Source of the DNA: Myxococcales bacterium
GTDB lineage: Bacteria; Myxococcota_A; UBA796; GCA-2862545
NCBI GenBank assembly: GCA_019634415.1
Contig: JAHQVJ010000039.1
Span: 1-64,000 of the forward strand
Direction: 5' to 3'
Length of the DNA stretch: 64,000 nt
Shown piece by piece: positions 23,866 through 32,463 of this stretch (its first letter is position 1; each line of letters opens with the position of its first letter). The notes under the pieces were generated by a model. It was given only the letters and a program-made list of their open reading frames with translations, had not been told where the DNA came from and did no database searches. Both the position numbers and the translations under genes were made by a program.

Positions 23866-25806
23866 GTGTGGTGGCGTCGCCACGTCCTTCGGGCGTTGGT
23901 GGCCGGAGTTGCCGCCACGACGTCGGCGTGCTCCGTGAATCCGTACCCCGGCGAGGAAGGAGCGGTGCTCCACGTGAGCCTGCGCAGCCTGCCCAAGACG
24001 CTGGATGCCCCTCGGGTGGAGCAGGAGAGCTCCAGTAAGCTCGTGGCCAACGTCTACGAGGGCTTGCTGCAGTACCATCCCTATGCGCGCCCATACCAGG
24101 TCCAGCCTGCCTTGGCACAGGCGCTGCCAGAGGTGTCGGAGGACGGTACCACCTACACCTTCAGGCTCCGGCCCGGGGTGCGCTACCACACCGATCCGTG
24201 CGTGGATCCGGAGCGCACCGTCGACGCCCACGACGTGGAGTACGCGTTCAAGCGGTTCCTGCACCCGACCACCCAGGCGCGTAGCTTGTGGTTGCTGCGC
24301 GACAAGCTGCTCGGCCTGGCCCAGTGGCGGGAGGCCATGTCGGACCACGTCGCCCGCGCCCGCGAGCGAGGGGAGCCTGCAGGTCTGCACGGTCTCGACG
24401 AGCTCGACATCGCAGGGGTCCGCGTGGTCGACGACCTCACCCTGCAGCTCGTGATGGAGCGGCCCTATCCACAGCTGTACTGGGTGCTCGCCATGCCCCA
24501 GCTGTCGGTGTACCCCCGTGAGTGCGTCGACTACTACGACGAGGCTTTCGCCTCGCACCCCGTGGGCACGGGCCCCTTCCGGGTCACCTCCTACAACCCC
24601 GTCTTCGGCGCCAGCATGGTGCGACACGAGCGCTATCGGGAGGTGAGGGTGCCCGATCCGGCGGAGCGCCCCGCAGATCGGTACCCCGGGTGGGAGGAGG
24701 ATCTCGAGCGGGGGCTGCTCGATCGAGCTGGAGAGCGGATCCCCTTCCTCGATGGGATGGAGTTTCGCTTCATTTTGGAGGATCAGCCCCGCTGGCTGTA
24801 CTTCAAGAACGGCTACACCGACTTCGTCAACCCGCCGAAGGACAACACCGCCGAGGCGCTGCCGCTCGGGGACCTGTCGGAGCAGATGGTGGACCGCGGT
24901 GTGCGTGTGCAGCGCTGGACCGAGCTGGGCACGGTGTACGCCTGCCTGAACACCGAGGACGAGCTGCTGTCCAACGTGGACGTTCGCCGCGCCGTCGCGC
25001 TGGCCTACGACCACCGCTGGACGGTGGACAATCTCTACGCTGGGCAGGCGCTCGTGGCGCGCAGCCTCATCCCGCCCGGGGTCGCTGGGCACGACCCCAG
25101 CTACCACCCGTTCCACAGCGAAGACGGCACCGCCGACGTGCAGGCGGCGCGCGAGCAGTTGGCTCGCGCGGGCTACCCCGAGGGGATCGACCCCGAGACC
25201 GGGCAGCCGCTCCGCATCACGTTCCAGAGCTCGGGTAGCTCGGTGACCAACCGGGCCTTCGCCGCCCGCTTCACCGACGAGATGCGTCGCATCGGGATCG
25301 AGGTGGACGTGGTGGTGAACACGTTCCCGCAGATGGTCGAGAAGATGCGGAACAAGGAGTTCCAGATCGCGTCGCTGGCCTGGGGTTTCGACTACCCCGA
25401 CGCGCAGAACATCCTGCAGCTGCTGTACGGACCCAACAAGGCGCCAGGGGTTGGCTCGGCCAACTTCGACCACCCGGAGTTCGACGCGCTGTACGATCAG
25501 GCGGCGGTCATGGCCCCTGGCCCCGAGCGCACCGAGCTGTACGTGCGCATGGCGCACATCGTGGCCGACGAGGTGCCTTGGGTCACGCGTACCCACCGGA
25601 TCCGACCGAACCTCGGGCACCAGTGGGTGGGCGGCTACAAGTACACCGAGGTCAACGATCAGCACCTGAACTACGTGTGGGTGGACGATGCCCTGCGTGA
25701 TCGGCTGGTGGCGGAGTGGAACCGGCCGCGGCTGTGGCCGCTGCCGGTGTTGGGCCTCGCCGTGGTGTTGCTCGTGGGGATCTCGGCGCTGCGGACGCAG
25801 CCATGA
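23866..25806 (+). CDS. Extracellular solute-binding protein, oligopeptide type (SBP family 5)
   Basis: 646 residues from GTG 23866. The N terminus is a lipoprotein signal (AGVAATTSAC), so the protein should be tethered outside the inner membrane. The body matches family 5 binding proteins. Landmarks are LPKTLDAPRVEQESSSKLV, YEGLLQY, the YTFRLRPGVRYHTD segment and VDAHDVEYAFKRF. The GTGPF motif follows (ASHPVGTGPFRVTSYN). These bind peptides or other small ligands for ABC uptake. Unusually, a hydrophobic segment also lies at the C terminus (LPVLGLAVVLLVGISAL). The protein thus has two possible membrane anchors. The permease gene starts within its last four bases (ATGA). Confidence 0.9.
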   Translation: MWWRRHVLRALVAGVAATTSACSVNPYPGEEGAVLHVSLRSLPKTLDAPRVEQESSSKLVANVYEGLLQYHPYARPYQVQPALAQALPEVSEDGTTYTFRLRPGVRYHTDPCVDPERTVDAHDVEYAFKRFLHPTTQARSLWLLRDKLLGLAQWREAMSDHVARARERGEPAGLHGLDELDIAGVRVVDDLTLQLVMERPYPQLYWVLAMPQLSVYPRECVDYYDEAFASHPVGTGPFRVTSYNPVFGASMVRHERYREVRVPDPAERPADRYPGWEEDLERGLLDRAGERIPFLDGMEFRFILEDQPRWLYFKNGYTDFVNPPKDNTAEALPLGDLSEQMVDRGVRVQRWTELGTVYACLNTEDELLSNVDVRRAVALAYDHRWTVDNLYAGQALVARSLIPPGVAGHDPSYHPFHSEDGTADVQAAREQLARAGYPEGIDPETGQPLRITFQSSGSSVTNRAFAARFTDEMRRIGIEVDVVVNTFPQMVEKMRNKEFQIASLAWGFDYPDAQNILQLLYGPNKAPGVGSANFDHPEFDALYDQAAVMAPGPERTELYVRMAHIVADEVPWVTRTHRIRPNLGHQWVGGYKYTEVNDQHLNYVWVDDALRDRLVAEWNRPRLWPLPVLGLAVVLLVGISALRTQP

Positions 25807-26735
25807 TGCGGTTCACCCTGCGCCGTGTGGCGTACGCCGTGCCCGTGCTCCTGGGGGTGGCATTCATCACGCTGTTCCTGTTCCACGTCGCCGGCGGGGA
25901 TCCGGTGGCCATCAAGCTCGGCAAGAACCCCGATCCGGCCGAGGTGGAGGCCCTGCGTCAGGAGCTGGGGCTGTACGACAGTCTCTTCGCCCAGTACGTG
26001 GAGTTCCTGCGGCAGACGCTGATGCTGGACTTCGGGCGCAGCTGGGCCGACGACACCCCCGTCGCGCAGATCTTCGCGCGGGGGTTGGGCCCGACCCTGT
26101 CGGTGTCGTTGCCTGCCTTCGTGCTCGGGGCGTGCGTGGCGATCTCGGTGTCGCTGTTGGTGGCCTACCTGCGCGGCTCGGTGGTGGATCGCACGGTCAC
26201 GGCCCTCGCCGTGGGTGGAATCTCGGTCAGCTCCCTGATCTACATCCTGCTGGGCCAGTGGCTCCTGGCGGATCAGTGGAAGTGGTTCCCCGTGTGGGGC
26301 TACGCCTATGGCCCGGGTGCCGCCACCTTCGTGGCGCTGCCCGTGCTCATCTGGGTGGCGCTGTCGGTGGGCACCGACGTGCGGTACTTCCGCACCGTGA
26401 TCCTCGAGGAGGTCGAGCGGGACTACGTGCGCACTGCGCGGGCCAAGGGGATGCTGCCCAGGCAGGTGCTGTTCGGGCACGTCCTACGCAACAGCTTGAT
26501 CCCCATCATCACGCGGCTCACCATCGCCGTGCCCTTCTTGGTCACGGGCTCGTTCCTGCTCGAGGTGTTCTTCGGCATTCCCGGCCTCGGCAGCACGCTC
26601 TATACCGCCATCCAGAACTCGGATCTCCCCGTCGTGAAGGCGTTCACGATGCTCGGGGCGGTGCTGTACGTGTTCTTCAACCTGGTGGCGGACCTGCTGT
26701 ATGCCTGGGCGGATCCGCGGATCCGCCTCGGCTGA
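25803..26735 (+). CDS. ABC transporter permease, DppB/OppB type
   Basis: 310 residues with about six membrane helices; ATG 25803 overlaps the preceding stop codon. Family marks include the N-terminal RRVAYAVPVLLGVAFITLFL segment and the GDPVAIKLG region. The cytoplasmic EAA loop contacts the ATPase (RTARAKGMLPRQVLF, then VLRNSLIPI). The C terminus is the conserved ADPRIRLG. It forms the membrane path for the substrate delivered by the binding protein upstream. No OppC-type second permease or ATPase follows; the next gene is on the other strand, so the remaining subunits must be encoded elsewhere. Confidence 0.92.
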   Translation: MMRFTLRRVAYAVPVLLGVAFITLFLFHVAGGDPVAIKLGKNPDPAEVEALRQELGLYDSLFAQYVEFLRQTLMLDFGRSWADDTPVAQIFARGLGPTLSVSLPAFVLGACVAISVSLLVAYLRGSVVDRTVTALAVGGISVSSLIYILLGQWLLADQWKWFPVWGYAYGPGAATFVALPVLIWVALSVGTDVRYFRTVILEEVERDYVRTARAKGMLPRQVLFGHVLRNSLIPIITRLTIAVPFLVTGSFLLEVFFGIPGLGSTLYTAIQNSDLPVVKAFTMLGAVLYVFFNLVADLLYAWADPRIRLG

Positions 26736-26744
26736 TCGCGCTGC

Positions 26745-29258
26745 CTACGGGGCGTTCGTCAGCTCCACGACCTCGAGATTCGGATCTGCAGCGATCTGCT
26801 CTTCGGTGAACAGGATCGGCCGCATCCGCGACTCGTTCGCGTACAGCGCGGTCTGGTCTTCGAAGTGGGCAGACTCGGGGTTGTCGCTCTGGCTGTAGAC
26901 CAGGATGGCGCGTGCATTGGGTCCATCGTCGGTGAACTCCATGGCCATCACCCAGCTGTTGCCGTTGTTGACGTAGTAGCCGCCCTTGGCGAGGTCGGTG
27001 TTGTCGTTGTAGATGGGCTGCGGTGGCCGATCGAAGGGCAGCATCATGGAGTTGCCGCCACCGTAGGTGGAGATCGCGATCAGCCCCTCGGCGTACTGGC
27101 CTCCGAGGCGCGCGTACTTCTCACCGTCGCGCAGGCCGTACTGCACCGAGCCGAGGGTCGCGTCCAGCGCCACCCCTGCTTGCCCCAAGCGGACCACGGC
27201 TGCGGCCAGGCCCTCCAGGACCGGATCGCCATCCTTGGTCGCGGGAGCCAAGGTGCTCGGCGTGAAGATCGGGTTCGCCGGATCGAAGGCGTCTCCGTAG
27301 AGGCGGCCGCTGTCCAGGATGTCGATCTCTTCGTTCAGCTCGCTCAGCACGGCCTCGCGCCACACGTGGGCGCCGACACTGTCCGTGCGGGAGCGTCCGT
27401 CCCACTTGGACAGGATGGCGCACGCCTCGCTGATGTCGACGTCTTCGTAGTTGGCGTCGTCGAGGCGCACGGTGACGGGGCCTGCACCGGTGCAGCGGGC
27501 CACGACCTGGGCGAGCAGATCCTCGGCGATGGCGGCGCGGGCCGACAGGGCTGCGCTCTCGAGCTCGTCGAGATCGAACAGGTAGTCCGCTCCCGAGGCG
27601 CCGTTCTTCTCCATCAGGTAGCGGTTGTTCATCTTGGTGCGCGGCAGCAGCGGGGCCCCGGTGGGTCCGTAGAGCCAGGGGTAGCCCTCCAGCGGCTCCA
27701 TCGGGTTCGACATCCAGTGGTTCATGTTGGCGTTGTTCACGAAGTCCGTGCGCTGCAAGCGCGGGGCCTCGTCGTAGGGCACAGCGCCGGGCAGCGAGCT
27801 GCGAGCGTCTTCCACCCAGTTGTAGATCGGGTCGTTCCCGTCGACCACGATGAGACCGAAGCCGCCGAACAGCTGTGCCGCGCCGTTCGTCTTCAGGAAG
27901 GTCTGGTAGGCAGCGACGGCCTGCTCGGACAGGTTGGGCGTGGCGGCCGAGTCGACGTACAGGGCCGTGCCCTGGTCGTCGGCGAACATCGTGTGCACCC
28001 AGGGGATGCCTTGTGTCTCGCGGTGGGCTGCCTCGAACTCCGCCTGGGTGCTGGCGAGCCCCATGCGCCGGAACACCGAGATCAAGTTCACGTTCTCGGC
28101 GTTCACGTCACGCCAGGTGAAGCCGATGGTCTGGGTCCAGCCGACCACGGGGGCGTTGAACATCGGGCCCCACTGGGTGGCGTACAGGGTGCGTCGCATG
28201 GTCTGCAGCGAGCCATTCTCTTGGAGCACCTGGATCTCGTGGGTCTTCGACGTCATGTCGACCCACTTGTCCTCGTACAGGTACTGGGTGGGCTGTTTGG
28301 GGTTGATGGTGAGCGCCACCACGATGAAGCGCGGTGTGCCCGACACGGTATGGGTCCAGGCCACGTTCTCGTTGAAGCCCAGGTTCGGGATGGCGCTGCC
28401 CAGCAGCCCAGCACCGTACACGTTGAGCTCTCCGGGGATGGTCTGGTGCATCTCCCACCACTGCAGCTCCCCCTGAGACGGGAAGTGCGTGTTCGACAGC
28501 AGCATGCCGCGACCCGACGCGGAGCGATCCGAGCCGATGGCCCAGCCGTTGCTCCCGATGGGAGGCTCCAGGAAGGGCTGCAGCACCTCGATGGGGGGCG
28601 GCGGCGCCCGGTCGGGCGGAGGTGCGGTGGTCCCTTGGGCGCTGCTGCGCGGGGGCGGAGGCTGGGCATTGCCCACCTCCTCGAGCAGGTTGATGCCCGA
28701 GCCGCGCTGCCCGAGCCGGAGGTAGTAGGCGAACAGCTCCACGTCGCTGATGGGGGTCACCCAGGCCTCGCCCCGACACCGCGGATCGATCTCGGCCTCT
28801 GGGGTGGTCTGCAGGTAGTGGTTGTAGCCAGCGGCGTAGCCCTGGATGGTGGCCTGCTCGTCCTCCTGCAGCGTCGAGAAGGTGGCCTGGGCACGCTCCA
28901 TGATGCCCAGTCCGAGCCAGCCGAAGTCGGCATCGATGTTGGCATCTCGATCACCGGGTCCGAAGTACCGCGCTCGCTCGGAGCGAACGATCACGAACTG
29001 GTCGGCCAGTGTGCACAGGTGATCTCGGGCGGCCGCCCATCCCGTGCCGAAGCCCAGGCTGCCCATGTCGTCGGCCAAGATGTGCGGAACTCCGTAGCTC
29101 GTGGTCCGCACGGTGGCTTCGTAGACGGTCTCGGGCGTGGTGGACGACGTATCCGACGTCTCTGTCGGGTCGTCCGTGTCTTGATCGGACGTGCCGTCCT
29201 TGTCGCCGTTGCAGCCGGTTGCTGCCCATAGACCCACGACGAACCACCTCACGCGCAC
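26745..29258 (-). CDS. Penicillin acylase-family (S45) N-terminal-nucleophile hydrolase, lipoprotein
   Basis: 837 residues with a lipoprotein signal (GLWAATGC) and an Asp/Thr/Ser-rich linker (SDQDTDDPTETSDTS). The alpha region begins with YGVPHILADD. The precursor cleavage site and nucleophile Ser236 are in IGSNGWAIGS, followed by the beta subunit with LLSNTHFP and FNENVAWTHT. Family enzymes cleave amide bonds of penicillins, acyl-homoserine lactones or other N-acyl compounds after self-processing in the periplasm. The spacer before Ser236 is strikingly Pro-rich (AQPPPPRSS, PPPDRAPPPP), unlike most members. The substrate is unknown; quorum-signal breakdown is one possibility. It is convergent with the permease gene, 9 bp apart. 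Confidence 0.9.
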   Translation of the reverse strand: MRVRWFVVGLWAATGCNGDKDGTSDQDTDDPTETSDTSSTTPETVYEATVRTTSYGVPHILADDMGSLGFGTGWAAARDHLCTLADQFVIVRSERARYFGPGDRDANIDADFGWLGLGIMERAQATFSTLQEDEQATIQGYAAGYNHYLQTTPEAEIDPRCRGEAWVTPISDVELFAYYLRLGQRGSGINLLEEVGNAQPPPPRSSAQGTTAPPPDRAPPPPIEVLQPFLEPPIGSNGWAIGSDRSASGRGMLLSNTHFPSQGELQWWEMHQTIPGELNVYGAGLLGSAIPNLGFNENVAWTHTVSGTPRFIVVALTINPKQPTQYLYEDKWVDMTSKTHEIQVLQENGSLQTMRRTLYATQWGPMFNAPVVGWTQTIGFTWRDVNAENVNLISVFRRMGLASTQAEFEAAHRETQGIPWVHTMFADDQGTALYVDSAATPNLSEQAVAAYQTFLKTNGAAQLFGGFGLIVVDGNDPIYNWVEDARSSLPGAVPYDEAPRLQRTDFVNNANMNHWMSNPMEPLEGYPWLYGPTGAPLLPRTKMNNRYLMEKNGASGADYLFDLDELESAALSARAAIAEDLLAQVVARCTGAGPVTVRLDDANYEDVDISEACAILSKWDGRSRTDSVGAHVWREAVLSELNEEIDILDSGRLYGDAFDPANPIFTPSTLAPATKDGDPVLEGLAAAVVRLGQAGVALDATLGSVQYGLRDGEKYARLGGQYAEGLIAISTYGGGNSMMLPFDRPPQPIYNDNTDLAKGGYYVNNGNSWVMAMEFTDDGPNARAILVYSQSDNPESAHFEDQTALYANESRMRPILFTEEQIAADPNLEVVELTNAP

Positions 29259-29308
29259 CTCCGAGCCGGTATCTTACACGGTGGTGCAGCGCTTGACGGT
29301 GGCCGTTC

Positions 29309-30151
29309 CTACAGCGTTCGCTTCTTGGGTCCCGCCGTGGGCGGGGTCTCGTCGTCTCCGTCTCCGTCGTCGTCCTCGGAGGGTGCGGCAGATGGAGAAG
29401 CCAAGGTGCCAAGGGCCTTGAGGCGATCCAGCTCTCGCTGTGCGCGCTGCTCCCGTGCCAGGGCGGTGGGGCTGCGCCCCAGCGTGCGGCGGACCTCGGC
29501 TGCCTTCGCCAGGGCCTCCTCCGCCTCGGCCAACGGATCGCGGGGACCCTGGGCCACGATGGGCTTCGGAGGCTTGGGGGGCTGGTAGGTGTCACCTCGG
29601 GCTTCGGCCGCTCTGCGGAGGGCATCGGTGGCGGCTGCGAAGGGATCGGCGGGAACGACGGGTGCAGGCGCAGGGGGGGCCGGGGTGGAGGCCTCGGGCT
29701 CCGCTTCGGCCATCTCGGGCGCTGTCTCGGCGACTGCGGGCTCCGTCTGTGCGACCTCGGGCTCCTCGGGGGGCAAGGGCGGGGGAACGTCCTCGTCGGC
29801 GGCAGCCAGCGAGCCGCTGCGCGCCTTGAGGGCGGCGAGGGCTTGCTCCGCCACCGAGGGCTCGGCCACGCGCGGCAGATCGGCGACGGTGTCGACCTCG
29901 TCCTCGTCGCGCTCCTCCTCCTCCTCCGCGGCCTCGTCTTCAGGGGGGGCGTCGGGGTCGGCTGTCTGCTGCCTGCGCTCGAGCTCCTGCTCCGCTGCCG
30001 ACAGCAGGTTCTCGGCGATGGCGCCCACCCGCTGCTCCACGGCGCCAATGGCGTTGCGCACGGCGGACTTGCCAGCTTCTTGCGTGGCCTTGGTGGCCGC
30101 ATCCGCGGCCGCTTTCGCGGCCCGTTCCTTCGCGTCGTCGACCCATTTCAT
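29309..30151 (-). CDS. Low-complexity protein with amphipathic N-terminal helix
   Basis: 280 residues. The first 60 form an Ala-rich amphipathic helix (DAKERAAKAAADAATKATQ) resembling phasin or apolipoprotein helices. The middle is acidic and Pro/Ala/Glu-rich (DEAAEEEEERDEDEVD, PPPLPPEEPEVA). A second helical segment follows (DPLAEAEEALAKAAEVRRTLG), with a charged tail. There is no signal peptide or membrane helix. It may bind a membrane or polymer surface, or form a disordered scaffold. Function unknown. The frame is open over its full length and has a plausible ATG start. Confidence 0.6.
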   Translation of the reverse strand: MKWVDDAKERAAKAAADAATKATQEAGKSAVRNAIGAVEQRVGAIAENLLSAAEQELERRQQTADPDAPPEDEAAEEEEERDEDEVDTVADLPRVAEPSVAEQALAALKARSGSLAAADEDVPPPLPPEEPEVAQTEPAVAETAPEMAEAEPEASTPAPPAPAPVVPADPFAAATDALRRAAEARGDTYQPPKPPKPIVAQGPRDPLAEAEEALAKAAEVRRTLGRSPTALAREQRAQRELDRLKALGTLASPSAAPSEDDDGDGDDETPPTAGPKKRTL

Positions 30152-30237
30152 GATGTTGCCCCCTCGAGAGCGGTTGACGGATCCCTATCCCGTACGCCGC
30201 AGCGACCCGCAATCATGCCGCAGGGCCTACGACGTCC

Positions 30238-30975
30238 CTAGGGGAAGGGGAACGGACGGGACGACGACGTCGTCTCGTTGAACCGGGCCACCTCTCGCTG
30301 TACGAAGGGATGGTCCGAGTGCTGGACCACCTCGGACACGTAGGCCTCGACCGCACCTCGAACCTGCTCGCCCCACTTGGTCTCGGTGCGGCTCTCCCAG
30401 AAGGAGAGCAGATCGGCACGTCGCGCCCGAAACGTGGCCAGCGGACTCCCGCCGCCGAGAGGGCGCCCCTCGATCCACAGGGCCTCGAGTGCATCGGGGA
30501 GCAGCTCGAGGTTGCTCGCCACGGCGGCGTCGGCCATTCGGTCGCCCAAGGTGCGCAGCTGGGGCGTGATGGCGGTCATGGTGCGGCTGCGAACGGCGTT
30601 CAGCTTGCGGTCGGCCACCGTGGCCCCCACCCGCACGCAGGCCGTGGGCACGATGATGCACGGCAGCCAGCGAGTGCCCTTGGGCAGCTCCTTGGCAGGT
30701 CCCTCCACCACGCGAACGCCCTGGCGTCGGTGCTTGAGGAAGCCGTCCTCGTACAGCACGATCTTGCCGCGCCAGGTGGTGCCGTGCTTGAGCACGACTC
30801 GGCCCGAGCGCTCCCGCACCCGGTCGAATCCCAGGTCCACGAGATCGTCGATCACCGCCTGGCGGGCTTGCTCGACGGCATCTCCCACCACGATGATCTC
30901 CTCCGAGGCCTCGGGCTCGGAGTCCTTCACGGGCACCTGGGCCCAGGCGGCGAGACCGACCAGGGAGCCGATCAT
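30238..30975 (-). CDS. Exported protein of unknown function
   Basis: 245 residues with a signal peptide (MIGSLVGLAAWAQV). The mature protein opens with an acidic stretch (KDSEPEASEEIIVVGD), then a helix and strand pattern (AVIDDLVDLGFDRVRERSG) followed by a Lys/Trp-containing strand (VVLKHGTTWRGKIVLYEDG). The C-terminal half looks helical (ATFRARRADLLSFWESRT). No domain recognised. It starts inside the end of the upstream gene (4-bp overlap with 30972-31490), so the pair is translationally coupled and probably functions together at the envelope. Confidence 0.7.
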   Translation of the reverse strand: MIGSLVGLAAWAQVPVKDSEPEASEEIIVVGDAVEQARQAVIDDLVDLGFDRVRERSGRVVLKHGTTWRGKIVLYEDGFLKHRRQGVRVVEGPAKELPKGTRWLPCIIVPTACVRVGATVADRKLNAVRSRTMTAITPQLRTLGDRMADAAVASNLELLPDALEALWIEGRPLGGGSPLATFRARRADLLSFWESRTETKWGEQVRGAVEAYVSEVVQHSDHPFVQREVARFNETTSSSRPFPFP

Positions 30976-31490
30976 GGCACGCGCCGGCTCAGAGCCTCGA
31001 GCTCCGGATCGGTGGGGAAGTGGGCCAGGGCGACGTCGAGCTGCTCGCGAGCAGCCACCACGAGGCCCTCGCCGAGCAACCCCTCGATGCGCACGCTGGC
31101 CTCGATGGGGTCGCGGAATCGAATGGCGGGCTTCTCGATGCGCTCACGCAGCTTGGCTGCGTGCGAGCGACCCACCGGATCGGCCTCGAGCCTGGCCAGC
31201 CCCTCCTTCACGAGGGAGTGCTGCCCGTAGCGGATCGCCTCCTGCACGAGTCCGATCAGTCGTCCGCGTCGGGTGCCGGCCAGGTCCAGTGCGCGTCTGG
31301 CCAGGGCGGAATGCTCCGACTCGGGGGCACGGACCATGCGACGGATGGCTCCCTTGATCTGCTTGCCGCGCACGGACTCGAGCCAGGGCAGCAGGAGGAG
31401 CAACAGAAAGCCGCCTGCCACGAAGGGCAGAGCCCAAGGCGGCACCAGGGTCGTCACCACCTGTCCGAGGTCGGAGAAGATGCGAAACAC
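30972..31490 (-). CDS. Membrane-anchored helical protein of unknown function
   Basis: 172 residues. One N-terminal membrane helix (LPFVAGGFLLLLLLPWLE) is followed by a cytoplasmic or periplasmic helical region with Arg/Ala-rich repeats (RRALDLAGTRRGRLIGL, LEADPVGRSHAAKLRERI). The C-terminal part has a TPR-like feel (LVVAAREQLDVALAHFPTDPELEAL). It could anchor an envelope complex. The next gene downstream, for an exported protein, overlaps its stop by 4 bp. Confidence 0.65.
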   Translation of the reverse strand: MFRIFSDLGQVVTTLVPPWALPFVAGGFLLLLLLPWLESVRGKQIKGAIRRMVRAPESEHSALARRALDLAGTRRGRLIGLVQEAIRYGQHSLVKEGLARLEADPVGRSHAAKLRERIEKPAIRFRDPIEASVRIEGLLGEGLVVAAREQLDVALAHFPTDPELEALSRRVP

Positions 31491-31559
31491 GTTCGCCTCC
31501 TAACCTCCGCTCCCGCGTCATCATGGTCTGTGCGACGCAGCTGAGACCAAGGCCTGGTC

Positions 31560-32177
31560 TCAGGCCTCGCCGGCCACCTGGACCCAGTCCATGGAGGCGA
31601 CTCGAGACATCATGGAGAGGAAGTCGGGTGGCGGGAGGACCGTGATGTCCTCCTCTCCGTGGTGCACGGGGATCGCACGCCAGCACCGGCCATCGAACCA
31701 GAACAGCTGATCCGACAGCAGGTCGTCGCGCGTGGCCTCCAGGTGGCCCACCGCCGAGGCGAGGGCCTGCAACCCATCGATGGCGCGGGCGGAATCGACC
31801 GGCACACACAGCAGCTGGCTCGGCTCGGGGACAGCCACCACCACTCCGCCCAAGGGGAGGGGCTTCATCAGCTCGGGGAGGACGGCGATGCGCGAGGCCG
31901 CCAGGCCATCCCCCACCTTGAGGAAGCGCAGACCGGGCAGCGTGTCGACCACGCGGAGGTCGTCGGGCTCCGACGTGCGACGCAGTCGAGCCATGGCGAT
32001 CTCCATCGCCCGATGGGGAGACAGACCGAGCCGGGTCAGCTCTGTCGTCGTCATGGGGGCCACGCCCTCGGTGGACTGGATCCCGACGCTCACGAAGAGG
32101 TGATCTTCGACGAGCTCGTGTCCTACCTCCGTGGCGTCGTCGGTCAGCAGGATGCGCAGCTGCGAGGCATCTGTCAT
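31560..32177 (-). CDS. Soluble protein of unknown function, DUF1444-like segment
   Basis: 205 residues without signal peptide or membrane helix. It reads as alpha/beta: MTDASQLRILLTDDATEVG, then ALQ-type helices. LPLGGVVVAVPEPSQLLCVPV in the middle recalls the central strands of DUF1444 (YtpQ-like) proteins, a link made by eye and not tested. A motif FWFDGRCWRAIPVHHGEED lies near the C terminus. It stands alone between the small exported operon and the arginase region. Confidence 0.55.
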   Translation of the reverse strand: MTDASQLRILLTDDATEVGHELVEDHLFVSVGIQSTEGVAPMTTTELTRLGLSPHRAMEIAMARLRRTSEPDDLRVVDTLPGLRFLKVGDGLAASRIAVLPELMKPLPLGGVVVAVPEPSQLLCVPVDSARAIDGLQALASAVGHLEATRDDLLSDQLFWFDGRCWRAIPVHHGEEDITVLPPPDFLSMMSRVASMDWVQVAGEA

Positions 32178-32303
32178 GGCGTCCTCCGGGGGGCCTCGAG
32201 CCCTTCCATCTGAGGATCCATGTCGTCACATCTGCGATCCTGCTCTAGGCTCCCTTGTCTGTTTTTGTCCTGAAACGGAGCGAACGCAGGCCCTGTGCGG
32301 GTC

Positions 32304-32330
32304 GTTCGAGTGTTCCGAACGTTTCGAAAC
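32304..32330. promoter_or_regulatory. Tandem palindromes upstream of the arginase gene, possible operator
   Basis: GTTCG (32304-32308) and CGAAC (32316-32320) form an inverted repeat with 7 nt between them. Directly after comes the perfect 10-bp palindrome GTTTCGAAAC (32321-32330). The surrounding 32178-32463 region is more AT-rich than its neighbours. It contains T-runs and has no open reading frame of note. Two abutting palindromes of related sequence suggest a repressor or activator site for the arginase gene, whose start is 134 bp downstream. Confidence 0.4.
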
Positions 32331-32463
32331 ATGATGGGAATAATGTGCGTGTATTCTTTGTTATCCGAGTACGGTTTAGCGTGCTGGTGCCGCGACCGCC
32401 CGGCTGCTGCTCTGGATGTCGTTCAGTGCTAGGGGCTGGTGCGCGTTGTGGAGGTGTGACAAC

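Noticed and set aside
26708-26727. A perfect 20-bp palindrome near the end of the permease gene, a possible terminator
   Set aside because: It encodes the conserved C-terminal ADPRIR of OppB-type permeases using GC-rich codons, so the symmetry is probably a by-product of coding. No T-run follows.
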